A stretch of 64,000 bases of DNA, from assembly GCA_902809985.1 (NCBI GenBank), contig CADDXC010000001.1, positions 1,054,001 to 1,118,000 of the forward strand. Reading direction: 5' to 3'. The position numbers and the translations under genes were made by a program. This stretch comes from Clostridiaceae bacterium BL-3. Its GTDB lineage: Bacteria; Bacillota; Clostridia; Clostridiales; Clostridiaceae. How positions within the stretch are numbered: the first letter of the stretch is position 1; each line of letters opens with the position of its first letter. Shown in pieces: positions 17,414 to 27,058 of the stretch. The notes under the pieces were generated by a model that searched no databases, was not told where the DNA came from, and saw only the letters and a list, made by a program, of their open reading frames with translations.

Positions 17414-17444
17414 AACTCCAACTTAATTTTTATAAGTTGGAGTT
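17414..17444 (-). terminator. Terminator after argD
   Basis: 12-bp perfect stem (17414-17425 with 17433-17444, AACTCCAACTTA), with ATTTTTG following on the minus strand, 28 bp past the argD stop. Confidence 0.85.
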
Positions 17445-17472
17445 CAAATCATTTGTTTATTGTTGAAACAGA

Positions 17473-18660
17473 CTACATACTTTTTATAGCTTCATATATT
17501 ATATTTAGTCCCTTTTCCAATTCTTCCTGCGTAATTATAAGAGGTGGAAGAATTCTTACTACATTATCCCTGCCGGCGGTTAGGACAAGAAGACCTTTCT
17601 CAAAGACCTTTTTTTGAATCTCAGAAGCTTTCCCCTTGATTTCTACGCCTACCATTAATCCTATTCCTCGAACTTCTTTTATATTTTTAGAAGAGTTATT
17701 TTTAAAAAATTCTTTGATAAATTTTCCTTTTTCAGCTACCTTTGCTAAGAAACTTTCATCAGTAATTTCATTTAACACTTCTATGGCTCCAGCTGCACAA
17801 ACTGGATTTCCTCCAAAAGTGGAACCGTGATCTCCATACTTAAAAGTATCTTTAAGTTTCTCGTTGCAGAGAACAGCACCCATTGGAAGACCTCCTCCAA
17901 GAGTCTTGGCTACGGATATAATATCCGGCTGTACATTGTAATTATTGAATCCATATAGCTTTCCCGTTCTTCCCAGACCGCATTGAACCTCATCGCATAT
18001 GACCAATATATCATTTTTTTCAGCTATTTCAAATACTTTGCTGACAAATTCCTTACTCAATGGATTCACTCCACCTTCTCCTTGAACTGCTTCTATCATA
18101 ATAGCACACACAGTTGAATCTACAGCTTTTTCCAGGGCTTCTACAGTGATATCAATATGTTTGAACCCCTCCGGAAAAGGATAAAAGTATTTATGAAGTT
18201 CCTCTTCTCCAGTAGCCTCCAGCGAGGCCATTGTTCTTCCGTGAAAACTTCTATCTAAAGTGATTATAGTATTTCTTCCCTTTCCATATTTTTCAAAACT
18301 GTATTTTCTTGCAAGCTTTATGGAACCTTCATTAGCTTCCGTTCCTGAATTGCAAAAAAATACCTTGCTCATATTTGAGATCTCCGTAAGTTTTTTGGCT
18401 AACTTCAACACGGGAATATTTAAAACTATATTTGATGTATGAACTAATTTTTCCAGTTGATCTTCCACAGCTTTTATCCATTTCTCATTTCCATGTCCTA
18501 ATGCCATAACCCCTATACCTGAAGTGAAATCCAAATATTCTTTATTCGAGACATCATATAACTTACATCCTTTAGCATTTGTAAATACCACAGGAAGATG
18601 TTTATAAGTGTTAATTAGATATTTTTTTGCATAATATAAATAATCCATAAAAATTTCCAT
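17473..18660 (-). CDS. argD: Acetylornithine aminotransferase
   Basis: 395 aa class-III PLP aminotransferase that converts N-acetylglutamate semialdehyde to N-acetylornithine with glutamate as donor. Motifs: LDFTSGIGVMALGHGN (about 42-57), FFCNSGTEANEGSIKLARKY (about 100-120), the DEVQCGLGRTG segment with the cofactor Asp (about 222-232), and the Schiff-base lysine in ISVAKTLGGGLPMGA (about 250). Last gene of argCJBD. The two possible starts (ATG 18660 and 18648) both have poor ribosome sites. Confidence 0.94.
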   Translation of the reverse strand: MEIFMDYLYYAKKYLINTYKHLPVVFTNAKGCKLYDVSNKEYLDFTSGIGVMALGHGNEKWIKAVEDQLEKLVHTSNIVLNIPVLKLAKKLTEISNMSKVFFCNSGTEANEGSIKLARKYSFEKYGKGRNTIITLDRSFHGRTMASLEATGEEELHKYFYPFPEGFKHIDITVEALEKAVDSTVCAIMIEAVQGEGGVNPLSKEFVSKVFEIAEKNDILVICDEVQCGLGRTGKLYGFNNYNVQPDIISVAKTLGGGLPMGAVLCNEKLKDTFKYGDHGSTFGGNPVCAAGAIEVLNEITDESFLAKVAEKGKFIKEFFKNNSSKNIKEVRGIGLMVGVEIKGKASEIQKKVFEKGLLVLTAGRDNVVRILPPLIITQEELEKGLNIIYEAIKSM

Positions 18661-18738
18661 TATACAGAACTCATATTATCCTGCAAATGGTTTTGCCCCC
18701 CTTTTATATAAATAATTTTAGATATATATTATTTTATT

Positions 18739-19599
18739 TTAATAGATCATTGTTCCTATTCCTTTTTTTGAGAATAATTCTAGAAGAAGACAGTGAGGAA
18801 CTCTTCCGTCAATAATGTGAGCACTTTTAACTCCAGATTCTATTGCCTCAACACAAGATGTAATTTTTGGTATCATTCCGCCTTTTATCATATTGTCCTT
18901 ATACATCTTAGCAATATCCTGTAATTTTAGTTCTGAAACAAGTGTAGATGGATCTCTAACATCCGTCATAACTCCAGGTACATCTGTAAGAAATATTAAA
19001 TTTTGTGCTTTTAAGGCTGCTGCAATTCTAAAAGTACATGTATCTGCGTTTATGTTGTATAATTCACCATTATTTCCCCTGGCCACACTACTTATTACAG
19101 GGATGTATCCATTTTCTATGGAATTGTTGATGATTTCGGTATTTACGTTGACTATTTCTCCTACATTTCCCAGATCCATTTTAAGAGAAGCCTTCTTAGC
19201 CTCAAGCATATTTCCATCTATACCACACAGGCCTATGGATTTCCCACCATAATTTTCTATTAAATTGACTAAATCCTTATTAACTTTTCCGCAAAGTACC
19301 ATTTGGACTACATCCATGGTTTCATTGTCAGTATATCTTAATCCATCTATAAAAATACTCTTTTTATTTAATTTTTTTAAATGGGAGGATATAAAAGGAC
19401 CTCCCCCATGGACAACTACTATATTTATTCCCACACATTTCATGAGTACCAAATCATTTATGACATATCCCTTGAGCTTTTCATCCTTCATCACACTGCC
19501 GCCATATTTTATAACTATGGTTTTCCCTCTGTATTTTTGAATATAAGGCAGAGACTCTGCTAAGACTTTTGCTACCTCATTATGATCCATTATTTGCAT
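18739..19599 (-). CDS. argB: Acetylglutamate kinase
   Basis: 286 aa amino-acid kinase fold; second step of arginine synthesis. TIVIKYGGSVMKDEKLKG (about 26-43) and VVVHGGGPFIS (about 60-70) form the ATP and substrate loops; FLTDVPGVMTD is the kinase-family C-terminal motif (about 209-219). It has the N-terminal helix often associated with arginine-feedback-sensitive forms, but sensitivity cannot be proven from sequence. Strong ribosome site AAGGGGGG upstream. Confidence 0.95.
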   Translation of the reverse strand: MQIMDHNEVAKVLAESLPYIQKYRGKTIVIKYGGSVMKDEKLKGYVINDLVLMKCVGINIVVVHGGGPFISSHLKKLNKKSIFIDGLRYTDNETMDVVQMVLCGKVNKDLVNLIENYGGKSIGLCGIDGNMLEAKKASLKMDLGNVGEIVNVNTEIINNSIENGYIPVISSVARGNNGELYNINADTCTFRIAAALKAQNLIFLTDVPGVMTDVRDPSTLVSELKLQDIAKMYKDNMIKGGMIPKITSCVEAIESGVKSAHIIDGRVPHCLLLELFSKKGIGTMIY

Positions 19600-19627
19600 A
19601 TGCGCCCCCCTTGTTAAACAACAGTTT

Positions 19628-20848
19628 CTATGACATATAGCTTCCGTTTATCTTTATATAGTCATAGGTTAAATCACATCCCCAGCAGCAGGTGCTGTAA
19701 TTGCCTGAATTGAAATTTAAGATTATACTCACTTCATCCTCCGACAATATATCTTCTGCCTCATCTACTGAAAATTCTACAGGTTCTCCATTTTTAAATA
19801 CCAGTATATTTCCTTTCAAACTTTTCAGAGATACCTGAAGTTTATTTATATCGAAATCCACTCCGGAATATCCAACTGCATCCAGTATTCTTCCCCAATT
19901 TGCATTGCATCCAAAAAAGGCAGTTTTGACTAAATTGGAACATATTACTGATTTTCCAAGGATCTCACCATCTTTTTCACTGGGAACATTTAAAACTTTA
20001 CATTCTATAAGTTTTGTGGCACCTTCTCCATCTTTTGCAATCATTTTTGCAATTTCTATATTTAATTTTTTAAGTGCCTCTAAAAATATTTTGTAGTCCC
20101 CATCTTCCTCTTCTATTACGGGATTGTCAGAAAGCCCGTTTGCCATAATTAATACCATATCATTTGTAGATGTATCTCCATCTACAGAAATTCTGTTATA
20201 GCTCACTCTCACACTTTCCTTTAAGGCTTTTTCTAAGAGTTCACCGCTTATGTTTGCATCGGTAGTAATGAAAGAAAGCATAGTTCCCATATTCGGATGT
20301 ATCATTCCAGAACCCTTTGCCATGACACCTATGACAACTGGTTTTCCCTGAATTTTAAATTCCACAGCCAGGGTTTTGGGAATAGTATCCGTAGTCATTA
20401 TGGCTTCAGATGCATCTTTATAGCCATCCTTACTCAAATTTTTGACTAAAACTGGAATGGAATTCTCTATGGAATCAATATTCAATTTTACTCCTATGAT
20501 GCCAGTAGATGCCACAAGCACATTTTCTTCTTTAATGTTTGATGCTTTTGCCACAAACCTGCACATTTTCTCTGCATCCTCTATACCCACTTTACCTGTA
20601 CATGTATTGGCATTGCCGCTATTTGCGATTATAGCCTGAGCAGTTTTATTTTCCAGGTGTTTTTTGGTAACCAGAAGAGGAGCTCCTTTGACCTTGTTTG
20701 TGGTATAAACTCCTGCGGAATTACAGGAACCAGTGGACATTATAAGAGCTAGATCTTTTAAATTTTTTCCCTTAAGCCCACAGTCAATTCCAGAAGATAT
20801 AAAGCCTTTAGGAGAAGTTACTCCTCCCTTTATAAATTTAAAAACCAT
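19628..20848 (-). CDS. argJ: Bifunctional glutamate N-acetyltransferase / ornithine acetyltransferase
   Basis: 406 aa Ntn-type enzyme that recycles the acetyl group from N-acetylornithine to glutamate. It self-cleaves before a threonine; here the site is in GSGMIHPNMGTMLSF, with Gly in place of the more usual Ala before the nucleophile Thr (about residue 189). Other motifs: IIANSGNANTCTGKVG (about 93-108) and NCNWGRI-like GCNANWGRILDAVGYSG (about 314-330). ArgJ makes a separate ArgE/ArgA unnecessary. It lies between argC and argB. Confidence 0.95.
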   Translation of the reverse strand: MVFKFIKGGVTSPKGFISSGIDCGLKGKNLKDLALIMSTGSCNSAGVYTTNKVKGAPLLVTKKHLENKTAQAIIANSGNANTCTGKVGIEDAEKMCRFVAKASNIKEENVLVASTGIIGVKLNIDSIENSIPVLVKNLSKDGYKDASEAIMTTDTIPKTLAVEFKIQGKPVVIGVMAKGSGMIHPNMGTMLSFITTDANISGELLEKALKESVRVSYNRISVDGDTSTNDMVLIMANGLSDNPVIEEEDGDYKIFLEALKKLNIEIAKMIAKDGEGATKLIECKVLNVPSEKDGEILGKSVICSNLVKTAFFGCNANWGRILDAVGYSGVDFDINKLQVSLKSLKGNILVFKNGEPVEFSVDEAEDILSEDEVSIILNFNSGNYSTCCWGCDLTYDYIKINGSYMS

Positions 20849-20871
20849 TTTAACAACCTCCTGTAGTTCAA

Positions 20872-21906
20872 TTAGAAAACAGCTGGTAAAGCGGCAAGTC
20901 CCTCTTTTTCTGAAAAACCCAAAACAATATTCATATTTTGAATTCCCTGTCCTGCCGAACCCTTTATCATATTGTCTAAACAGGATATAATTACCAGCTT
21001 GTTATTGTCCTCATCATAGTGTAAAGATATATGACAGTAGTTTGAGAGCCTAACATTACTTATTTTTGACACTTCTCCAAGTGGTAATACTTTTACAAAA
21101 TATTCATTTTTATAGAATTCACAGTATTTTTTATATATACTTTTTAAATCTATTGTATCCTTGGGAGTCGTATAAACTGTAGATAAGATTCCTCTATTTA
21201 TTGGAATCAAGTGGGGAATAAAAGTTAACTTTACATTTTCCCTGCATACATTACTTAAAGTTTCCTCTATCTCCGGAGTGTGTCTATGATTTACCACTTT
21301 ATAAGCACTGAAATTTTCATTGCAGTTTACAAAGTGACTGCTTTCTGTAAGATTTTTTCCTGATCCAGTTATTCCGGATTTACAATCTGCAATTATACCC
21401 TTTTTTTCTATTAAGTTTCCGGAAATAAGAGGCAAAAGTGCCAATTCAACTGAAGTAGCATAACATCCAGGGTTCCCTATAATCTGAGATTTTCGTATAT
21501 GTTCTCTATTCAATTCCGGAAGGCCATATACAGATTGTTGATGTAAGTCGTGGTTGATAAAATCTCTACCATACCATTTTTTATACAAATCTTCATTTTT
21601 AAATCTGAAATCTGCTCCCATGTCAATGCATATTTTGTTTTTTTGAACCGCCTTTTCAATAATAGCTTGGCTTAATCCACTGGGCAGTGCCAAGAATATC
21701 AAATCACTTTTTTCTACAACATCCTGTTGACTTTCACATATAAGTTCATTGATTTTGTAAAATCCAGTATATATACTGGATAGAGATTTCCCCTTATATT
21801 GAACAGAAGATATTCCAGATATATGCACTTTATTGTGATTTGACAAAAGCCTTACAAGTTCTGCGCCTACATAACCTGTCCCCCCAATAATTCCTACCTG
21901 TATCAA
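20872..21906 (-). CDS. argC: N-acetyl-gamma-glutamyl-phosphate reductase
   Basis: 344 aa; NADPH-dependent reduction in arginine synthesis. Rossmann motif GIIGGTGYVGAELVRLL at 5-21, catalytic cysteine in GNPGCYATSVELAL at about 147-160, and the histidine region YKVVNHRHTPEIEE at about 212-225. First gene of the operon, 24 bp ahead of argJ. A promoter with an overlapping ARG box lies 60-85 bp upstream. Confidence 0.95.
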   Translation of the reverse strand: MIQVGIIGGTGYVGAELVRLLSNHNKVHISGISSVQYKGKSLSSIYTGFYKINELICESQQDVVEKSDLIFLALPSGLSQAIIEKAVQKNKICIDMGADFRFKNEDLYKKWYGRDFINHDLHQQSVYGLPELNREHIRKSQIIGNPGCYATSVELALLPLISGNLIEKKGIIADCKSGITGSGKNLTESSHFVNCNENFSAYKVVNHRHTPEIEETLSNVCRENVKLTFIPHLIPINRGILSTVYTTPKDTIDLKSIYKKYCEFYKNEYFVKVLPLGEVSKISNVRLSNYCHISLHYDEDNNKLVIISCLDNMIKGSAGQGIQNMNIVLGFSEKEGLAALPAVF

Positions 21907-21962
21907 ATTTGTTTACCCCCTTTTTTATAGAACTTATAGGATGCTATTTTGAATATGTAGTT

Positions 21963-21992
21963 ATTATATGACTTTATGAATAAATATGCAAC
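21963..21992 (-). promoter_or_regulatory. argC promoter with overlapping ARG box
   Basis: On the minus strand TTGCAT (21986-21991), 17 bp, then TATAAT (21963-21968). On the plus strand 21975-21992 reads TATGAATAAATATGCAAC, agreeing at 15 of 18 positions with the Bacillus AhrC/ArgR box CATGAATAAAAATKCAAK. The box covers the -35 and spacer, so arginine-bound ArgR should block polymerase. Confidence 0.75.
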
Positions 21993-22146
21993 ATATTTTA
22001 TAAAAATTAATTTATTTTTTATAATTTTTTTCTTATACGTCGTAGGTCAAAGTATATAAAGTTATCATTGCATTATTTATTTTATTATAAATATACAATA
22101 ATTTATATATATCATTTTATTAAAATTTAAATATTTTCTATAAAAA

Positions 22147-22188
22147 AGAATAAAAACCTTCATAAAATTTTACGAAGGTTTTTATTCT
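22147..22188 (-). terminator. Terminator of the lactate operon
   Basis: 15-bp perfect stem (22147-22161 with 22174-22188, AGAATAAAAACCTTC) followed by TTTTTTA on the minus strand, 12 bp after the dehydrogenase stop. The rest of the 22000-22146 stretch is AT-rich with nothing recognised. Confidence 0.9.
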
Positions 22189-22199
22189 TCTATTTCTGA

Positions 22200-23612
22200 T
22201 TATTCACAAACTTTATCTGGATTCAATATATTTTTAGGATCAAAGGCAAGTTTTATATTCCTCATAAGTTTCATATATTCATCACCGTACTGGCGGAATA
22301 TATATTTTTTCTTGGCATATCCTATACCGTGTTCTCCCGACACAGCACCCTGTAATTCTTCTGATTTTTTATACATGCAGTCAAATACATCGCTTAGCTT
22401 TTTCTTCCATTCTTCATCTGAAAGCTCATCTTTCAAAATATATACGTGTAGATTTCCATCTCCTGCATGGCCGAAACTCCTTATTCTTATGTTGAATTGT
22501 CTTTGAAGCTCATTGGTGTATTTTATAAATTCAGCTACTTTGTTTCTTGGAACAACAACATCACATTCATCCATATCAGTAGTGGTGGCTTTAACGGCTT
22601 CAAGAAATGCTCCCCTTGCAGACCAAACTGATTCTTTCCTTTCATCCGTGTCTGAAATATAGACGTCAAGGGCTCCTTCCTGAAGACATATTTCAGCTAC
22701 TTTTTCGTAATCGGCTTCTATCTGCTCTTTGCTGTTTCCATCAAAAGTCAGAAGCAAGTATGCATCTGACGAATTGTCCGGGAATTTCTTTCCAAGGAAT
22801 TCTTCTGCTGCAAGTATGACCTCTCTCTGCATAAATTCTATAGCAGTTGGTATGGATTTTGATTTTATTATCTTCGGTACCGTACTTATAGCTTTATCCA
22901 GGTTTGGAAATGGCACAAGCAAGCTTATGGATTGTTTTGGAAGAGGAAGAAGCTTCAATATTATTTTTGTAATTATCCCGAGAGTTCCCTCTGAGCCGCA
23001 TATCAAATCCTTTATGCTGTAACCTGAGCTGTTTTTAACTATTTTTCCACCGAGCTCCAATATAGCTCCATTGGGAAGTACTATTTCAAGGCCTCTTACA
23101 TAATCTCTTGTAACACCGTATTTTACAGCTCTCATTCCACCGGCATTTGTACTTATATTTCCACCAATGGTCGCGGATTTTTCACCTGGATCCGGTGGGT
23201 AAAATAGATCATGACTTTCTACAAATTTTGCTATATCCATGAGAAGCACGCCTGGCTCAAGAGTTAAAGTGAGATTTTCTTCATCCAATTCAATTATATT
23301 GTTCATCTTGGTTAGGTTTATCATTATGCCTCCTTCTATTGGCACTGATGATCCAACTAAGCCAGTTCCTGAACCTCTTGCTACTACCGGTATATTGTTT
23401 TTGTAGGCATAGGACATTATCTTTGAAACTTCCTCTGCATTTAAAACTTCTACCATTGCGTCGGGATATTTGCTGACTCCACCCAATTCATCATGACTGT
23501 AATCGTCATTTATATTTTCTCCTGTAAAAACTCTGTCTTTGCCAAGTAAATCCACCAGAAATTTTATATCATCACTATTTAATTTTTTATATTTTTCAAC
23601 ACACATTTCCAT
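22200..23612 (-). CDS. lctD: FAD-linked lactate dehydrogenase subunit (LctD/GlcD type)
   Basis: 470 aa FAD-binding PCMH oxidoreductase of the GlcD family. FAD motifs: [17 protein letters not shown] (about 74-90), [21 protein letters not shown] (in part; about 138-158), and the C-terminal [13 protein letters not shown] / [14 protein letters not shown] (about 378-390 and 424-437). With the EtfA and EtfB encoded next to it, this enzyme in acetogens oxidises lactate to pyruvate with NAD while ferredoxin is oxidised (electron confurcation). Last gene of the lct operon; start ATG follows GGAGG. The complex and its chemistry are inferred from family and operon, not from this protein alone. Confidence 0.9.
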   Translation of the reverse strand: MEMCVEKYKKLNSDDIKFLVDLLGKDRVFTGENINDDYSHDELGGVSKYPDAMVEVLNAEEVSKIMSYAYKNNIPVVARGSGTGLVGSSVPIEGGIMINLTKMNNIIELDEENLTLTLEPGVLLMDIAKFVESHDLFYPPDPGEKSATIGGNISTNAGGMRAVKYGVTRDYVRGLEIVLPNGAILELGGKIVKNSSGYSIKDLICGSEGTLGIITKIILKLLPLPKQSISLLVPFPNLDKAISTVPKIIKSKSIPTAIEFMQREVILAAEEFLGKKFPDNSSDAYLLLTFDGNSKEQIEADYEKVAEICLQEGALDVYISDTDERKESVWSARGAFLEAVKATTTDMDECDVVVPRNKVAEFIKYTNELQRQFNIRIRSFGHAGDGNLHVYILKDELSDEEWKKKLSDVFDCMYKKSEELQGAVSGEHGIGYAKKKYIFRQYGDEYMKLMRNIKLAFDPKNILNPDKVCE

Positions 23613-23659
23613 GTTTTTTCCTCCAAACTAAACTTAAAAATTTGAAATTCATCTGCAAT

Positions 23660-24874
23660 TTACGCCGGTTGGCACAGACCTTTTTTTGCTTTGATATTCT
23701 CTATGAGCTTTGGTATAACCTCATATACGTCCCCTACGATACCATAGTGGGCTACATTGAATATAGATGCTTTTGGATCCTTGTTTATTGAAATAATTAA
23801 ATCAGAATTATTCATACCAGCTACAAATTGTACTGAACCAGACACACCACAAGTTATTATGAGTTTTGGTTTAACTGTTCTCCCACTTAGTCCTATCTGT
23901 CTCTTGGAATCTATCCACCCTGCTTCTATAAGTGGCCTTGTACAAGCTACTTGTCCTCCAAGCAGATCTGCAAGTTCATATACCATTTCCAAATCCTTTT
24001 CATTTTTGAATGCCCTGCCTGCTGCAACTATAATATCTGCTTCTGATATTTCTTTTTCAACTTCTTTTTTAGTTACTTTAAGTACTTTTATTCCAGATTT
24101 AAATTTTTTCCTATCCATTTCCTGGACAGTTATTTTTCCTGAAATATCTTTTGATCTCTCCGGTGCATTCATGACTTTATATCTTACGGTAGCCAATTGA
24201 GGTCTGTGATTTGGATTTAATATCTGAGCCATTATATTGCCACCAAAAGCAGGTCTTATCTGTACGAGATCTGTATTTTTTTTCATGTCCAGTACTGTAC
24301 AGTCAGCAGTAAGTCCGGTCTTGAATCTAGCTGCAACTCTAGGTGCCAGTGATCTTCCAACGGTAGTAGCTCCTACAAGAAGAGTTGAAGGTTTAACTTT
24401 ACTTATGAAATCCTCCATAGCTGCGGTATAAGGCTCTATTATGAAATCTTTAAGCTCCTCGTAATCATATACAAAAACCTCATCTACACCATAATGAAGT
24501 ATTTCCTGTGCTTTATCCTTTATATTATGTCCTACAAATACAGCATATACGGGATAATCATCACTTATCTTAGCTGCCAACTCTTTAGCTTTACCTATGA
24601 GTTCATAAGTTACAGGGTGAATATTTCCCTCTACATGATCCACATAAACAGCTATTCCCTTCCAGAGACTTTTGTCTATTTCTTCAACTTTATCTTCTAT
24701 AAACTCTACTACTCCCTTTGGTCCCTTTTTTACACACAGCTTACACATCTTACAAGCTGCATTTATTTCCAATCCTCCATCTTTGCTCTCCATTGCCCCA
24801 AAAGGACATATATCAACTAATTCCTTTATAATTGAAGGAGTAAGCTTCTCTTTGTTTATTACCAATTTACCCAT
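23660..24874 (-). CDS. etfA: Electron-transfer flavoprotein alpha subunit with N-terminal iron-sulfur domain
   Basis: 404 aa, about 75 longer than a plain EtfA. The extra N-terminus carries cysteines 23, 41, 44 and 47 (ICPFGAM and CKMCKLC), enough for one [4Fe-4S] cluster, as in LctC of Acetobacterium woodii. The EtfA body follows, and the FAD-binding end has the SGRTVKPKLIITCGVSG and INKDPKASIFNVAHYGIVGD motifs (about 328-345 and 370-390). This form belongs to flavin-based electron-bifurcating complexes. It sits between etfB and the dehydrogenase. Confidence 0.93.
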   Translation of the reverse strand: MGKLVINKEKLTPSIIKELVDICPFGAMESKDGGLEINAACKMCKLCVKKGPKGVVEFIEDKVEEIDKSLWKGIAVYVDHVEGNIHPVTYELIGKAKELAAKISDDYPVYAVFVGHNIKDKAQEILHYGVDEVFVYDYEELKDFIIEPYTAAMEDFISKVKPSTLLVGATTVGRSLAPRVAARFKTGLTADCTVLDMKKNTDLVQIRPAFGGNIMAQILNPNHRPQLATVRYKVMNAPERSKDISGKITVQEMDRKKFKSGIKVLKVTKKEVEKEISEADIIVAAGRAFKNEKDLEMVYELADLLGGQVACTRPLIEAGWIDSKRQIGLSGRTVKPKLIITCGVSGSVQFVAGMNNSDLIISINKDPKASIFNVAHYGIVGDVYEVIPKLIENIKAKKGLCQPA

Positions 24875-24894
24875 TTTCCATTCCTCCTAATAAC

Positions 24895-25683
24895 CTATAT
24901 AAATTTTAATTCTTTAAGTTTTTCAGTCAATCTATCCGCCAGTTCTTCACTAGTTCCATTCCACATCTCTTTATCTGTGTTTACTTCAGGTGGAAATATT
25001 CTTTCTACTTGAGTTGGTGAACCGTTGAGTCCGTACCTGTTTTCACTTTTATCTTCAAAATCTTTGAGACTCAATATCTTAACTTCTCTGTCTTTTGTAG
25101 CCACCTTTTTCTTGTAAGATGGAAGCCTTGGCTGAAAGATATCTTTTTCCACTGTTAAAAGGCATGGAAATTTTATCTGTGATATTTCCACAGTATTGGG
25201 CATATCCATTTTAACTATCATTGAGTCATTCTTTACTTCTTCAATGCTCAGTACATTAGCTATATGAGGTATTCCCAAATTCTCCGCCATTTCAGGTCCT
25301 ACCTGAGCCGTATCTCCATCTGTAGTCTGCTTGCCGCAGAGAATCAGGTCTATATGACCCATTGCCTTTATTCCCTGGGATATGGTGTAGGAAGTTGCAA
25401 GTACATCAGCCCCTGCAAATTTTCTGTCTGACAGAAGCACTCCTTCGTCAGCACCCATCATATAGGCTTCCTTTATTACATCTGCAGCCTGAGGCGGTCC
25501 CATGCTTATTACCTTTACTACTCCTCCATGTTTTTCCCTGAGTCTCAGTGCAGTTTCCAGTGCAAATAGATCATAGGGATTCATCTTAGAATCTATACCT
25601 TCTCTTTTCAATACTCCAGTTACAGGATCTACTTCAACTTTAGAAGTTCCAGGTACCTGTTTTATACATACTAATATATCCAT
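24895..25683 (-). CDS. etfB: Electron-transfer flavoprotein beta subunit
   Basis: 262 aa. [18 protein letters not shown] opens the protein; [15 protein letters not shown] and [22 protein letters not shown] are standard EtfB segments; [20 protein letters not shown] (about 115-135) contributes to the bifurcating flavin site in Lct/Bcd-type complexes. It pairs with the iron-sulfur EtfA encoded 20 bp downstream. Confidence 0.94.
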   Translation of the reverse strand: MDILVCIKQVPGTSKVEVDPVTGVLKREGIDSKMNPYDLFALETALRLREKHGGVVKVISMGPPQAADVIKEAYMMGADEGVLLSDRKFAGADVLATSYTISQGIKAMGHIDLILCGKQTTDGDTAQVGPEMAENLGIPHIANVLSIEEVKNDSMIVKMDMPNTVEISQIKFPCLLTVEKDIFQPRLPSYKKKVATKDREVKILSLKDFEDKSENRYGLNGSPTQVERIFPPEVNTDKEMWNGTSEELADRLTEKLKELKFI

Positions 25684-25731
25684 TTATAAATTACCTCCAA
25701 AATTTATATAAATTTAAAAACATTTTATTAT

Positions 25732-27006
25732 TTAACTTACAATTACGGCAACTCCATCTGGTATAACAGCTACTTTTGCATCTTTTCCAGCAATTTCATA
25801 AGCTTTATTGAGAGCTTCCTCAATAGTATATGCATGCTGCATGTGCATATTCTTTATAATTTGAGGATCACACATATCGGTAACCATGATAACAGTACAT
25901 TTACTGAGTATTCTGGCAAGTATCTGAGATTCCCACTGATCAGGTACTGTTTCTCCTCTTGAAACCTTTGAAACTTTTTCCAAAAATTCCTCAGGTGATT
26001 TTACTTCTGACAAACTCTTGTAAAAGCCTTCACCACCGTGCCCATCATTGCAGGCAGCTACCATTATTATTACTCCGCCTTTCCTGCAGGTTGCCTCTGC
26101 TGCAGTCATTCCCTTAACTGATTGGTACAAATTTTGATCAAGTGGATAACCTCCATTTGTAGAAATGGCAATATCTGATTCAACTGCATTCACTTTAGAC
26201 AACTCAAGTACAAATTTACAACCTTCTTCATGAGCCAATTTACTGTGACCTGTGAATGCATTTATTATCTTTTTATTCCCATCTATAACTACATTTATTA
26301 TAAAGGCCAATTTTGCCTTTTCAGCAGCGTAAAGCATGTCCTTATGAATTGGATTGCCTTTCAGCTTTCCTGTTCTGGCATAAGGACTTGCTATAAACTC
26401 CGAACAGTGATTGGCCATAATTGTTTTAGTAGAAGCTATACCGGGAAGTATGCTTTTTCTGCCTCCTGAAAATCCTGCAAAGAAATGTGATTCTATAAAA
26501 CCCTCTGCAATCAAAAGTTCGGTTTCCACTGCTGCCTTGTTTATTATAAGTTCTCCTCCTGAGGGTAATGTTCCTATTTTAACTAAACTGCTGCTGTCAC
26601 GGGAATCATGTACTATTATATTTTCATTTTGGACTATCTCTTCACCAAACTTACCTATAAGCTCCTCTTTTGTTGTAGGTCTGTGAAAACCTGTGGCAAT
26701 TAGAATTTTTATGTCGATTTTAGGGTTGACTGCTCTTATTCTTTTTAAAAGTATGGGCATTATGATTTTGCTTGGAACAGGTCTTGTATGATCACTACTT
26801 ATAATGACCATATTTTTTTTATCCTTAACTAGCTCTTCTAGTTTAGGAGATCCTATTGGGTTATCGAGTGCATTTTCAACTATTTCAGATTCAGTGAGTT
26901 TCGTCTTGTACTTCCCTGCCTTTGATTCAAGTACAGCCGACAGATTCTTGTCATCTATTTCAATTTCTAAAGTTTTTTTGTTATAAGGCAGCTTTATCAA
27001 TGCCAT
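25732..27006 (-). CDS. larA: Nickel-dependent lactate racemase (LarA)
   Basis: 424 aa, LarA family. It has SSDHTRPVPSKIIMPILL (about 70-87), GFHRPTTKEELIGKFG (about 107-122, with a conserved His), and IAEGFIESHFFAGFSGGRKSILPG (in part; about 168-190) with the His and Lys that bind the pincer nickel cofactor. LarA interconverts D- and L-lactate, letting a single-stereoisomer dehydrogenase use both. The cofactor needs LarB, LarC and LarE, not encoded in this window. Start: ATG 27006 with AAAGGA eight bases before; an ATG at 27015 overlaps that site. Confidence 0.92.
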   Translation of the reverse strand: MALIKLPYNKKTLEIEIDDKNLSAVLESKAGKYKTKLTESEIVENALDNPIGSPKLEELVKDKKNMVIISSDHTRPVPSKIIMPILLKRIRAVNPKIDIKILIATGFHRPTTKEELIGKFGEEIVQNENIIVHDSRDSSSLVKIGTLPSGGELIINKAAVETELLIAEGFIESHFFAGFSGGRKSILPGIASTKTIMANHCSEFIASPYARTGKLKGNPIHKDMLYAAEKAKLAFIINVVIDGNKKIINAFTGHSKLAHEEGCKFVLELSKVNAVESDIAISTNGGYPLDQNLYQSVKGMTAAEATCRKGGVIIMVAACNDGHGGEGFYKSLSEVKSPEEFLEKVSKVSRGETVPDQWESQILARILSKCTVIMVTDMCDPQIIKNMHMQHAYTIEEALNKAYEIAGKDAKVAVIPDGVAVIVS

Positions 27007-27058
27007 ATCAATCATCCTTTCTAATATTTGAATTTAGTAAAATCAGGTGAAATCAGAA

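Noticed and set aside
23757-24200. 147-aa plus-strand open frame
   Set aside because: Antisense to etfA, with no ribosome site and no recognisable family.
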